Below, piece after piece: positions 22,353 through 32,577 of a stretch of DNA of 64,000 bases (position 1 is its first letter; each line of letters starts with the position of its first letter). The position numbers and the translations under genes were made by a program. Source of the DNA: Gammaproteobacteria bacterium (GTDB lineage: Bacteria > Pseudomonadota > Gammaproteobacteria > Enterobacterales > Alteromonadaceae); contig JAFLDV010000014.1 in NCBI GenBank assembly GCA_017302255.1, positions 39,438 to 103,437 of the forward strand, given 5' to 3'. The notes below the pieces were generated by a model that was given only the letters and a program-made list of their open reading frames with translations, did no database searches and had not been told where the DNA came from.

Positions 22353-23077
22353 CAGTTTAACTCCTCACTGGACCATGCTAGTGCTCGAGGCTGCCACATT
22401 TCAGTTGGTACAGACCAATCGCGCCGTTTGACCAAAAGCGCCAAGTATTCGTTTTTGGGTAATGGCATTGCACCCATCTGCAACAAAAATGGATTTGGCA
22501 TCTGACAATCTATCAAACCGTCAGTATAGCGACTCAGATGATGTTGCAACATAATCAACGCAAATTTGGCTGCGTTAGGCACCAAATTGAACATAGATTC
22601 ACCGCAGAACAAACTGCCGATTTGTAAGCCATAACAACCGCCGACTAAGCTGTCGTCACTCCAGACTTCAATACTATGTGCGATGCCCAATTCATGGAGT
22701 TCACCATAGGCCTGTTGCATACAAGGTTGGATCCAAGTGCCAGTAGTTTGCAGACGTGTTTGTGCGCACTGCGCCATCACATCGTTAAAACTATGGTTGC
22801 AGGTGAATCTAAAATTATGTTTCTTAAGCGCTTTTTTTAAACTTCGCGAAAGCTGCAAGCTATGTGGGGCAAACACTGCGCGGGTAGAGGGCGACCACCA
22901 TAACAACGGGTCATCTTCGTTAAACCAAGGAAAAATCCCTTGGCGATAAGCATTTATAAGTCGAGTCGGCGATAAATCTCCCCCCATTGCCAAGAGGCCA
23001 TCGGGGGAGGTTAGCGCTTTACGCGGATCGGGGAATACTTGATGATCCGCGCTAAGTTCCGTTAGCCAAATAGGCAC
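22352..23077 (-). CDS. aat: Leucyl/phenylalanyl-tRNA--protein transferase
   Basis: Attaches Leu or Phe to N-terminal Arg or Lys of proteins, creating substrates for ClpS. The 241-aa protein has the family pattern FPDPRKALTSPDGLLAMGGD at about residues 16-35, YRQGIFPWFNEDDPLLWWSP at 45-64, and GCYGLQIGSLFCGESMFN near 147. It lies five bases downstream of trxB and overlaps bpt by one base, forming trxB-aat-bpt. In E. coli cydCD separates trxB and aat; here they are adjacent. Confidence 0.96.
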   Translation of the reverse strand: MPIWLTELSADHQVFPDPRKALTSPDGLLAMGGDLSPTRLINAYRQGIFPWFNEDDPLLWWSPSTRAVFAPHSLQLSRSLKKALKKHNFRFTCNHSFNDVMAQCAQTRLQTTGTWIQPCMQQAYGELHELGIAHSIEVWSDDSLVGGCYGLQIGSLFCGESMFNLVPNAAKFALIMLQHHLSRYTDGLIDCQMPNPFLLQMGAMPLPKNEYLALLVKRRDWSVPTEMWQPRALAWSSEELN

Positions 23078-23082
23078 TTGGC

Positions 23083-24090
<1,008 letters not shown>

Positions 24091-24238
24091 TTAGGGGATT
24101 GCAATGGTAAGCGAAAGGAAAACCACGAAATTAATTGCAGCTCACTGTAAAGTCTTCTGTGCTGTGCTATGTTAGCTGCATTAGTAAGCCGCGATTTTTC
24201 TTCACGAACCATGCTGCGGCCCGAGCTAAATATTCAGG

Positions 24239-27200
24239 GTGGAGGTTATTCTGAGTCTGCGAGTTAGCCGATATGTCATTGGTTCCTTCTCTTTTCTGTT
24301 AGCGCTGCTGTTTTGTGTGCAAGCGTTGGCATTCCAAGATTTCAAGCGAATTGGGGTCGGTGATGGGCTGCCAAATGCCACCATTTATAGTGTCACCCAG
24401 GATAGTCACGGTTATATATGGTTAACTTCAACCAACTCTGGATTGCTGCGTTTTGACGGCTATCAGTTTGCCGAATTTCAAGTGCTTACCCCCGAAGAAA
24501 AAAAACAGCTTGGTTCACAAGATGTTGGTTACCTCTTAATAGACCGCAAAAAAAACATGTGGGCCGGTACTTGGGGCTATGGCCTTAGCCGTATCGACGG
24601 CGTCACGGGCGAGTTGACACGTTATGTGGTTGATAACAGTAACCCTGATGGCTTGGCAAGTTTGCAAATACAAACCTTAATGGAAGCGAAAGACGGTTCT
24701 ATTTGGATTGGTAGTACTGGCGGACTCAATCGCATTAAACCAGATGGCAGCATGCAGCGGATCGGCGCTCCAGGCCAGCTGCGCAGCCTTGTAAGCCCTC
24801 GGGTTTGGAGTGTGGCGCAAAGCAGTGATGGCAGCATTTGGATTGGCACATCTAACGGGATGCATCGGTATACTGAACAAGACGGTTTAAGTCCGGCGAT
24901 TTTGCCGTTTCCCAATGGCAAAGGGCGTGATAATGAGATCCGAGCCTTGTTTTCTAACGACGACAAAGTGTGGATCGGTAGTAGACAGGGCCTCTTTCGG
25001 TTAGACCCAAGCAGCATGCAACTCAGTTTGGTGCCATTTTTTGCCGATGGCAAAACTCCGATCATCAACGCAATTTCAGCTGATCAGCAAGGTATGTTAT
25101 TACTTGGTACCTATAACGGTTTATTTCGCGTGCATCCGCAGCGCTTTGAATATCTGACATTCCGTAAACAACAATCGCTGTTACCGACAGTTAATGTGCG
25201 TTCAATTTTCCTCGACCGCTCTGGAGTGCTCTGGCTTGGCTCGCGGGAAAGTGGTTTATTTTATGCGCGGCACAGTAAATCAGCATTTACCAGCTTGGTT
25301 GATGTGATGCCAGCGGTTGCTCGCGATCCACTATCTTTTGGTGTTACCAGTGTTTATGCCGAGGGCGATGAGATTTGGCTTGGCAGTGCGGAGCATCTCT
25401 ACCAGATTAATAAAACTGCTGAGACGATGCGGCGTTATGAAACTGGCGGTCGCGTTAATTCCATTAAAGCTGATGTCGACGGGGCGTTGATTGCCGCAAC
25501 CGATACCGGCCTGTTTCGAGTAAACCGTGAAAAGCAAACCCTAGATCTGGTCACCGAACCCTTTGCACTGGCTAAAGGAGTTTCTGCCAATATTCGCGAT
25601 CTATCTATTGAAGCCGATGGTAGTTTCTGGATTGGTCTCTGGGGCGATGGTGTGCTGCATTGGCAACCTGGGCGCGACGGTCAAGTCGGTACTGTACAAA
25701 AATATCTTAATAGCGAAATCACCAGTAAAGTCGGTGATGCTGTGCAATCGATGTTGGTTCAAGCAAACGATGTTTGGGTTGGTAGCCGTTATTCGGGAGT
25801 GTTTCGGATTGACCGAGCTACCGGCAAAGTTGGCAATATCAGCGATATCGTTGGTTCGGGATTACAGTTACCAAGCAGTGATGTGCAATGTATTGAAACC
25901 GGGCCCATCAACACAATTTTGATTTGTACTTCAAAAGGCTTAGTGGTTTACGATCCGGTGAACCATAGTCAACAACTGCTTGATAGTCGAAGCGGGCTGC
26001 CGAGCGACAATATCTTCGGTGCTTATACTGATCAGCAGCAAAATATCTGGTTGCTGTCGTCAAAAGGTCTCAGTATGAAACAAAGTGATGGCTCAAGGCT
26101 TATCACTTTTACCGAGCAAGATGGCTTGGCCGCGACTGAACTTATTTTCAAATCATTTTTTGATGATGGTGCTGGCACTTTCTACATCGGGACTATCAAC
26201 GGTGTGTCTATGGTCGAACCGGCGTTGATTTGGAAGAACGACGCGGAACCGCAAATCGCCATTTCCCGCGTGTTAGTGAATAACCGTCCACTTAATTTGC
26301 TGCCGCATCGCGCGATATGGCCTGATTTGACCCTGAGCCCTTCAGACACCAGCGTAGAATTTGAATTTTCGAGTTTAGATTTCCATGATGTGATGCGTAA
26401 CCAATTTATGTATCGACTGAAAGGGTTTGATGATGAGTGGATTATGCAAACCGGCAAAAGGGCTGCGTATTATTCGAACCTGCCGGTCGGCAAATACCAA
26501 TTGGAAGTGCGGGGCAGTAATAACCACGGTCTCTTTAATACACTGCCGTTGACCCTTGATATTGAAGTTCTGCCAAATTGGTGGCAATACCGAGCTGTCC
26601 AGGTGTTGGCTGTGGTGCTGTTGCTGTTATTTATCCTTGGCGTGCATTTATATCGGATGCGTCACTTCCAACAAATCAACAGGCTTTTGCAAAACTCGGT
26701 GCAAGAACGGGCTAAAGCCCAGTTAATTCTAGAAACTAAAGTTGCTGAACGAACCCGCGCACTCGAAGAAAGTTCTTTGACCTTATCGCTTCGCACCAAG
26801 CAATTGGAAAAAAGCCTAAATGAAGTGGCCAAGGCGAACCGAGAGTTAACCCGTTTAGATAAACTGAAAGACGAGTTTATTTCGACTGTTTCTCACGAAC
26901 TACGAACACCGTTAACTTCTATCCGCGGTGCAGTTGGCTTAATCGCCCAGCATGTCGTGGAGCCTGGCTCTGCGTCTTATGATTTGTTGGTCAATACTGC
27001 TGTGAGTAACTGCGAACGCTTGTCGCAGCTTATTAACGATTTATTAGATGTGCAAAAATTCGAGGCCGGCAAATTTGAGATCCACCGCCGCCCAATAGAT
27101 TTAGCTGTGTTATGCCGTGATGCCATTCAAGGCATGGAAAGTTATGCGGTACGTTACCAAGTGAGTTTGCGTTTCCAAAGTGAACTAGAACAGCTGCAAG

Positions 27201-27544
27201 TCGATGCCGATGCGCTGCGGATCCGGCAAGTTATCGATAATTTGCTGTCCAATGCCGTGAAATTTTCGCGCAAAGATGGTGAGGTAACACTCAAACTTTC
27301 GATGGATGGTGCCGACGCCTTAGTTGAAGTCATTGACCTTGGTGAAGGTATTCCCGAGCAATTCCAATCGAGAATTTTTGAGAAATTTAGTCAAGCTGAT
27401 GCTTCCGATAGCCGAGCCAAAGAAGGTACGGGCCTTGGCCTAACAATCTGTCGAAAAATCATTGAAAGTCATGAAGGCACTATTGGTTTCACCAGCCAAG
27501 AACAAGTCGGAACTACCTTTTGGGTGCGTTTGAAGCGACTTTAA
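24239..27544 (+). CDS. Sensor histidine kinase with N-terminal two-component-regulator propeller
   Basis: Large membrane sensor. Order: signal or anchor segment (about residues 8-30), beta-propeller repeats of the Reg_prop type (about 35-690, with recurrent IWIGS/LWLGS motifs), a Y_Y_Y domain (about 700-775, YRLKGFDDEW), a transmembrane helix (788-806), a coiled coil, HisKA (phospho-acceptor His at about 885 in SHELRTPL) and HATPase_c (DNLLSNAVKF, DLGEGIPEQ, GTGLGLTICRK). There is no receiver or DNA-binding domain and no adjacent response regulator, so it is an orphan kinase. The only canonical start nearby is GTG at 24239, yet a strong GGAGG at 24241-24245 lies inside it; a CTG at 24251 would be better spaced. 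Ligand unknown. Confidence 0.9.
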   Translation: MEVILSLRVSRYVIGSFSFLLALLFCVQALAFQDFKRIGVGDGLPNATIYSVTQDSHGYIWLTSTNSGLLRFDGYQFAEFQVLTPEEKKQLGSQDVGYLLIDRKKNMWAGTWGYGLSRIDGVTGELTRYVVDNSNPDGLASLQIQTLMEAKDGSIWIGSTGGLNRIKPDGSMQRIGAPGQLRSLVSPRVWSVAQSSDGSIWIGTSNGMHRYTEQDGLSPAILPFPNGKGRDNEIRALFSNDDKVWIGSRQGLFRLDPSSMQLSLVPFFADGKTPIINAISADQQGMLLLGTYNGLFRVHPQRFEYLTFRKQQSLLPTVNVRSIFLDRSGVLWLGSRESGLFYARHSKSAFTSLVDVMPAVARDPLSFGVTSVYAEGDEIWLGSAEHLYQINKTAETMRRYETGGRVNSIKADVDGALIAATDTGLFRVNREKQTLDLVTEPFALAKGVSANIRDLSIEADGSFWIGLWGDGVLHWQPGRDGQVGTVQKYLNSEITSKVGDAVQSMLVQANDVWVGSRYSGVFRIDRATGKVGNISDIVGSGLQLPSSDVQCIETGPINTILICTSKGLVVYDPVNHSQQLLDSRSGLPSDNIFGAYTDQQQNIWLLSSKGLSMKQSDGSRLITFTEQDGLAATELIFKSFFDDGAGTFYIGTINGVSMVEPALIWKNDAEPQIAISRVLVNNRPLNLLPHRAIWPDLTLSPSDTSVEFEFSSLDFHDVMRNQFMYRLKGFDDEWIMQTGKRAAYYSNLPVGKYQLEVRGSNNHGLFNTLPLTLDIEVLPNWWQYRAVQVLAVVLLLLFILGVHLYRMRHFQQINRLLQNSVQERAKAQLILETKVAERTRALEESSLTLSLRTKQLEKSLNEVAKANRELTRLDKLKDEFISTVSHELRTPLTSIRGAVGLIAQHVVEPGSASYDLLVNTAVSNCERLSQLINDLLDVQKFEAGKFEIHRRPIDLAVLCRDAIQGMESYAVRYQVSLRFQSELEQLQVDADALRIRQVIDNLLSNAVKFSRKDGEVTLKLSMDGADALVEVIDLGEGIPEQFQSRIFEKFSQADASDSRAKEGTGLGLTICRKIIESHEGTIGFTSQEQVGTTFWVRLKRL

Positions 27545-27723
27545 GGCACTGAAACGACCACATCATAAAAATATCAAATATTCATCATTTATTTGTCATT
27601 TGGAACTCTTTCAGATACAGCGGTTTCTGAGTAGCTTGCTTTTAGCCGGAGCTAGCTCATACCGGCTGCTATTTGTTCAGCAATGAACTTCCCAACACTT
27701 CTTAATGATTGGATAGATCCACG

Positions 27724-28920
27724 ATGAAACCAACGAAATTAACAACGATAAAATTCAGTAGTTTGGCATTTTGTGTGGCGATGAGTAGTCAAATTTCGGC
27801 ACAAGAATACATCATTAAATATAAATCTGGCGCAACGACCACTATGGCAGGCTTTGCCAGCGCTGCAGGGGCAAAAGGTGCTACTGACCAAGGGTTTTCT
27901 GAACAAGGTGCGGCAACAATTTTACGCAACGCTCTAGTGAGTGAAGCCCGCCATGTCCCGGAGTTCAATTTCAGTGTTGCAAAGCTTAACTTAGAGCAAA
28001 TCTCTGAACTTAATAACTCTGGCGCTGTTGAGTATATTGAAGTTGATGCCAAACGTTATTTATACGCAGAGTCGGTACCTTATGGCATTACCATGGTGCA
28101 GGCGCCATTAGTGAGCGATGCCTACACTAGCAACATTAAGGCTTGTATCATCGATACTGGGTACACCTTAGGTCATCCTGATTTACCAAGCAGCGGTGTC
28201 ACCGGCTATGCGTTCTCTGGCCATGGTTCATGGTCAAGCGATGGCAACGGCCATGGCACCCACGTCGCTGGGACTATCGCGGCGATTGGTCGCAATAATA
28301 TTGGCGTAGTCGGCGTTAACCCGTCAGCGAAGTTAGGACTGCATATCGTCAAAATCTTCAATAATTCGGGGAATTGGACCACGGCATCAAACTTAGTGAC
28401 TGCGATCCAAAGCTGCAAAAATGCCGGTGCGAAAGTTGTCAACATGAGCCTTGGTGGCTCATCGTCAACCGCAACCGAACAAAATGCGTTGGCGAGTTTC
28501 TATCAAGGCGGCATGTTGCTGGTCGCTGCGGCGGGTAACGCCGGGAATAGCAGCCTGTCTTACCCCGCGTCTTATAGTTCAGTAATGTCGGTGGCTGCGG
28601 TTGATAGTAGCCGCAACCGCGCGAGTTATTCGCAGTACAACAGCCAAGTTGAAATTGCGGCGCCAGGCTCTAGCGTTTATTCAACTTACAAAAATAATAG
28701 TTATTCAACGCTTAGCGGCACTTCGATGGCGACACCGCATGTGACTGGGGTTGCCGCTTTGGTTTGGAGTCAATTCCCGTCTTGTACCCCGGCAAGGATC
28801 AGAACTGCTTTGACGGCCACCGCGCAAGATCGAGGGACCGCAGGGCGTGATGTTTATTACGGCTTTGGCATAGTGCGAGCACAAAATGCTGTGAGTTATT
28901 TGCAGACGAATGGCTGTTAG
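27724..28920 (+). CDS. Secreted subtilisin-like serine protease (S8) with I9 propeptide
   Basis: 398-aa preproenzyme. A signal peptide (KFSSLAFCVAMSSQISAQ, cleavage near residue 27) is followed by an inhibitor-I9-like propeptide (EYIIKYKSG to about residue 115) and the catalytic domain with D144 in CIIDTGY, H177 in NGHGTHVAG, the oxyanion Asn in AAGNAGN and S334 in LSGTSMATPH. It ends right after the catalytic domain, with no PPC or other C-terminal export domain. ATG at 27724 is preferred; an upstream TTG adds five residues before the signal. It lies 180 bases after the orphan sensor kinase, then a terminator. Confidence 0.94.
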   Translation: MKPTKLTTIKFSSLAFCVAMSSQISAQEYIIKYKSGATTTMAGFASAAGAKGATDQGFSEQGAATILRNALVSEARHVPEFNFSVAKLNLEQISELNNSGAVEYIEVDAKRYLYAESVPYGITMVQAPLVSDAYTSNIKACIIDTGYTLGHPDLPSSGVTGYAFSGHGSWSSDGNGHGTHVAGTIAAIGRNNIGVVGVNPSAKLGLHIVKIFNNSGNWTTASNLVTAIQSCKNAGAKVVNMSLGGSSSTATEQNALASFYQGGMLLVAAAGNAGNSSLSYPASYSSVMSVAAVDSSRNRASYSQYNSQVEIAAPGSSVYSTYKNNSYSTLSGTSMATPHVTGVAALVWSQFPSCTPARIRTALTATAQDRGTAGRDVYYGFGIVRAQNAVSYLQTNGC

Positions 28921-28976
28921 ATGACAAAGCGTTGTTAAATGATAAACGCATTTGAATCATCATCTTAGATGAATAG

Positions 28977-29005
28977 AAAAGGGCTGTGTTCGCACAGCCC
29001 TTTTT
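28977..29005. terminator. Bidirectional intrinsic terminator
   Basis: AAAAGGGCTGTG, loop TTCG, CACAGCCCTTTTT. It closes the protease gene and, on the other strand, the hemolysin III-family gene. Confidence 0.95.
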
Positions 29006-29038
29006 ACTACAGCGGATGTTTACTTACTAAGGCAATAA

Positions 29039-29686
29039 CTATTGCGGTAAAACAAAGGCATAAACCGCAAAAAAATGACAAGCGCTGCCAGCCATCACAA
29101 ACAAATGCCAAATTAAGTGGTGATAAGGCAATTTGCGCATGACATAGAAAATAACGCCGCCGGAATAGCAAAGACCGCCTGCTAATAACCACCAGAGACC
29201 GCCGCTAGGTACGTGCGTCGTTAGTGGGCCTATGGCCACCATCACCAACCAACCCATCACTAGATAAAGCACAAGGCTTAGTTTCTTGAATTTTAAATGG
29301 GCGACAAATTCCATGATGACCCCGGCGATTGCGATAGCCCAAATCACCAACACCAAATAGAAACCCCAGCTGTCACGCATACTAATCATGGTGAATGGTG
29401 TGTATGTTCCTGCAATCAATACGTAAATCGCCGCATGGTCTAATTTGCGCCAGCGGGCTTTGGTTTTGGCAACCAGACTGCCGTGATAACAGGCAGAGCA
29501 GGTGTATAACAAAATTAAACTAAAACCGAATAACAAAGCTGCTGCAAATTGTTGCCAATCCGCCATGCTGTGGGCTTTTTGCCAAATCAATACAGTACCG
29601 ACCACACTCAATAATGCGCCAATACCATGACTAATACTGTGAGACGCTTCTTCAAACGGACGGTAACGGCTTTCTTCTATGCTCAT
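29039..29686 (-). CDS. Hemolysin III family protein (TrhA/YqfA, PAQR-like)
   Basis: 215-aa membrane protein with seven predicted helices. It begins with EEASHSISHGIGALLSVVGT, where the E-xx-H-xx-H pattern is typical, and has YTCSACYHGS and WHLFVMAGSACHFFAVYAF near the C-terminus; these histidines, the serine and an aspartate in KLDHAAIYVLIAG form the metal-site pattern of the PAQR superfamily. In E. coli YqfA (TrhA) affects membrane energetics; haemolysis is only a name. Single-gene unit, convergent with the protease gene. Confidence 0.9.
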   Translation of the reverse strand: MSIEESRYRPFEEASHSISHGIGALLSVVGTVLIWQKAHSMADWQQFAAALLFGFSLILLYTCSACYHGSLVAKTKARWRKLDHAAIYVLIAGTYTPFTMISMRDSWGFYLVLVIWAIAIAGVIMEFVAHLKFKKLSLVLYLVMGWLVMVAIGPLTTHVPSGGLWWLLAGGLCYSGGVIFYVMRKLPYHHLIWHLFVMAGSACHFFAVYAFVLPQ

Positions 29687-29803
29687 AAACTAATTTCCAA
29701 AATCTGGTCGGGTCATCATACCACTGATGCTATGACTCTCAACAACTTCTGTGTTTCCTCTTTACGACTGAGGTAGAATAACTGCTTGTTAAAGGAGGCA
29801 TTG

Positions 29804-31063
29804 ATGCCATTACTGTTGATCCTCGGTTATGTTTGGCCCGAACCTAATTCTTCCGCTGCCGGCTGGCGGATGCTCAGTCTCATTCAAATTTATCGCCAGC
29901 AGCAATGGCGAATTGTCTTCGCAAGTCCTGCGGAATTATCGGTCCATCGTTTTGACTTAACGAGTTGGGGGATCGACGAAGTCCAAATCGAACTAAATTC
30001 TTCATCCTTTGATGAGCAACTTGCAAGCTGGCAGCCCGATGTGGTGCTGTTCGATCGCTTTATGCTCGAAGAGCAATTTGGCTGGCGGGTCGATGAAATT
30101 TGTCCAAACGCGCTGAAGCTGCTCGACAGTGAAGACCTACATTGTTTAAGAGCCGCCCGCCATCAAGCATTTAAGCAACAAAGGGCCGTGACCCGCGCTG
30201 ATCTGCGTTCGGAGCTTGCGCAGCGCGAAATCGCCGCCATTTTGCGCTGTGACTTAACCCTGACCATTTCTGAGTATGAAATAGCATTGTTACAAGACGA
30301 ATATTCGGTGCCAGCGAGTCAGCTGTTGTATGTGCCATTTCTAATTGAAAGAGACGAGACATTGCCGCGGGTAGAATTCGCTTTGCGGCAACATTGTTGT
30401 TTTATCGGCAATTTTCGCCATGAACCCAACTGGCAAGCGGTGTTACAACTGCGCCGCATCTGGCCGCAGATCCGTAAACAATTACCTGGGGTTGAGTTAC
30501 ATATTTATGGTGCTTACCCGCCGCCAAAAGCGACAGAGTTGCATGATGTGAAGCTCGGCTTTTTAGTCAAAGGTTGGGCAGATGATTCCCTGCAGGTGCT
30601 TGCCCAAAGCCGGCTTTGCCTTGCTCCAATTCCGTTTGGGGCAGGACTCAAAGGCAAATTTATCGATGCCATGCTGACCGGTACTCCCAGCGTTACCACC
30701 GCGATTGGCGCCGAAGCGATGACTGAGCCGCAGACTGGTCAGTGGTGTGGCGTGGTGGCCGAAACTGACGCCGAACTTATTGCCGCCACAGTACAGTTGT
30801 ATCAGCAAGCAGACCTGTGGCATCAAGCGCAGCAGTGTGGCGATGCAATTTTGCAAAACAGATTTGCCAAAAGTGCATTGTTACCGATGATTTGGCAGCG
30901 GATGGAGCAAGTGCGGCAAGAGTTGCTGGCACATCGTTTGCAGCATTTTTTGGGTAGCATGCTAAAACATCATCATCAACGCAGTACCAAATTTATGGCG
31001 CAGTGGATTGAAGCGAAAAATAAACTAGCGCAGCAAGTGACAGAGGAACAAGCCAATGATTAG
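29804..31063 (+). CDS. Glycosyltransferase, GT4-like
   Basis: 419-aa cytosolic GT-B glycosyltransferase. The N-terminal half reads LILGYVWPEPNSSAAGWRML; the C-terminal donor domain begins CCFIGNFRHEPNWQAVLQLR (about residues 200-219) and continues with LHIYGAYPPP, VKGWADDS, LAPIPFGAGLKGKFIDAMLT and TPSVTTAIGAEAM, the usual order of GT4 nucleotide-sugar contacts. The start at 29804 follows AAAGGAGG with ideal spacing. It is far from the polysaccharide cluster and overlaps the Nif3-family gene by eight bases; what it glycosylates is unknown. Confidence 0.83.
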   Translation: MPLLLILGYVWPEPNSSAAGWRMLSLIQIYRQQQWRIVFASPAELSVHRFDLTSWGIDEVQIELNSSSFDEQLASWQPDVVLFDRFMLEEQFGWRVDEICPNALKLLDSEDLHCLRAARHQAFKQQRAVTRADLRSELAQREIAAILRCDLTLTISEYEIALLQDEYSVPASQLLYVPFLIERDETLPRVEFALRQHCCFIGNFRHEPNWQAVLQLRRIWPQIRKQLPGVELHIYGAYPPPKATELHDVKLGFLVKGWADDSLQVLAQSRLCLAPIPFGAGLKGKFIDAMLTGTPSVTTAIGAEAMTEPQTGQWCGVVAETDAELIAATVQLYQQADLWHQAQQCGDAILQNRFAKSALLPMIWQRMEQVRQELLAHRLQHFLGSMLKHHHQRSTKFMAQWIEAKNKLAQQVTEEQAND

Positions 31064-31814
31064 TCGTAGCGATTTAACCGATTTATTAGAAACTGAGCTT
31101 GGCTGCGCCAAGGTTCGCGACTATTGCCCAAACGGCTTGCAAGTGGAAGGTAAAGCACAGATCAGCAAAGTTGTGACTGGAGTCACCGCTTCACAAGCGC
31201 TGATTGATCATGCCATCGCCGTCGGTGCAGATGCGATTATTGTGCATCATGGCTATTTTTGGAAAGGCGAAGCACCAGAAGTCGTTGGCATGAAAAAAGT
31301 CCGACTGCAACGCTTGCTCAAACACGATATTAATTTGTTTGCTTATCATTTGCCGCTCGATATCCATCCTGTGCTTGGCAATAACGCTCAGCTTGGCCAA
31401 TTGTTTGGTGTTAGCCAAGTGCGACCTGTGCTTACAGTTGAGCCGATTGGTGTGCTGCAAAGCGGCGAATTTGCGCAAAGTATGGCGCTGGCGGATGTGG
31501 CTGCATTAATCGCCAAACAACTTGGGCGTGAGCCGTTGGTGCAGGATGCTGGCATTGGCGCTGTGAAAAAACTGGCTTGGTGTAGTGGTGGCGGCCAAGG
31601 ATATATCGAAGCCGCAGCGGCACTCGGCGTTGATTTATTTATTAGTGGCGAAGTCTCAGAGCAAACCATCCACTGCAGTAATGAACTCGGCATTCACTTT
31701 ATTGCTGCAGGTCATCACGCGACTGAGCGCTATGGCGTCAAAGCGCTCGGCGAGTGGTTAGCGGCGAATACCGACTTAGACGTTGAGTTTATTGATATTT
31801 ATAACCCGGCTTAG
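31056..31814 (+). CDS. Nif3-like dinuclear metal-centre protein (YbgI)
   Basis: 252-aa member of the Nif3/YbgI family, which forms toroidal hexamers with a dinuclear metal site; in E. coli YbgI belongs to the same family and the biochemical role is debated. The pattern is complete: DYCPNGLQVEG (about residues 23-33), VTGVTASQALIDHAI, IIVHHGYFWKGEAP with the metal-binding HH, FAYHLPLDIHPVLGNN, and GEVSEQTIHCSNELGIHFIA near the C-terminus followed by AAGHHATER. It overlaps the upstream glycosyltransferase gene, and its stop overlaps the convergent elyC stop by bases 31812-31813. Confidence 0.93.
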   Translation: MISRSDLTDLLETELGCAKVRDYCPNGLQVEGKAQISKVVTGVTASQALIDHAIAVGADAIIVHHGYFWKGEAPEVVGMKKVRLQRLLKHDINLFAYHLPLDIHPVLGNNAQLGQLFGVSQVRPVLTVEPIGVLQSGEFAQSMALADVAALIAKQLGREPLVQDAGIGAVKKLAWCSGGGQGYIEAAAALGVDLFISGEVSEQTIHCSNELGIHFIAAGHHATERYGVKALGEWLAANTDLDVEFIDIYNPA

Positions 31815-32572
31815 CTTTGCAGAATAAACCACTGCGCGATTAAGCCAAGATACTCGTACTGCGCGTAGCTGAAGCTAAGTAACGCACGTTCATTTGGCAC
31901 CCAACCTTCCGGCTTATGCTCAGCGAATTTGCGGCGGATAGTAAAATCAGTTGGTGCCGCGATCGGTGTTAAGCCATATGCTTGCGCCCAGCGCATTGCT
32001 CGGGTCATATGCATTGCTGAAGTGACGAGTGCGACTTGTGAACCTTGTGCGCCAACGGTCGTACTAAGCAGCACTGGCACCACCAGCTCGGCTTCTTGTT
32101 GGGTATTAAAGGCTTGTGGATGCAGCTGGATTTGCGCAAGCGGCACGCCAAGTTGATGCGCGAAGTCACGTGCCACCAAGGTATGCTGCTGTTGTCGGTG
32201 CTTAATGTTGCCACTTAGATGCAGGGTGGCACTTGGATTTTGCTGCCAAATCCGCACAGCTTCCAACATTCGCGTCTGCGAACAAGGTTCGAGCCTGTTA
32301 TAATCCGGTAAAAATTCGCTGTCGCTGTGATTGCAGCCCAGCACCCAAATATGCGAAATCGGTTGCCCGGCATATTTGGCATAAGCAAATTCAAGTGGCG
32401 CCGCGATTAAATCCACAACAGGTTTGGTGGTTGCGGTCCATAACAGCAAGAGTCCGGCGATAGTGCAAGTTTTTGCCAAGCCTGGACGGCGTTTTGCCAA
32501 AAGCATTCCCATGCAAATGAGGAAAACCAGCATAAACACTGGTGAGAAAAAGACTTTAAACGGAAATAACAT
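31811..32572 (-). CDS. elyC: ElyC-type envelope biogenesis protein (DUF218)
   Basis: 253-aa inner-membrane protein with two N-terminal helices (about residues 5-24 and 31-50) and a periplasmic DUF218 domain with HIWVLGCNHSDSEFLP near 70, ALVTSAMHMTRAMRWAQ near 182 and SFSYAQYEYLG near the end. In E. coli ElyC is needed for peptidoglycan assembly at low temperature, acting through the undecaprenyl-phosphate lipid carrier. As in E. coli it is divergent from cmoM, but the two start codons are only five bases apart. Its 3' end overlaps the nif3-like stop codon. Confidence 0.88.
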   Translation of the reverse strand: MLFPFKVFFSPVFMLVFLICMGMLLAKRRPGLAKTCTIAGLLLLWTATTKPVVDLIAAPLEFAYAKYAGQPISHIWVLGCNHSDSEFLPDYNRLEPCSQTRMLEAVRIWQQNPSATLHLSGNIKHRQQQHTLVARDFAHQLGVPLAQIQLHPQAFNTQQEAELVVPVLLSTTVGAQGSQVALVTSAMHMTRAMRWAQAYGLTPIAAPTDFTIRRKFAEHKPEGWVPNERALLSFSYAQYEYLGLIAQWFILQS

Positions 32573-32577
32573 TCGAC

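Noticed and set aside
27644..27667. Inverted repeat AGCCGG/CCGGCT between the sensor kinase and protease genes
   Set aside because: Six-base arms with a 12-base loop and no T-run. Too weak to call a terminator.
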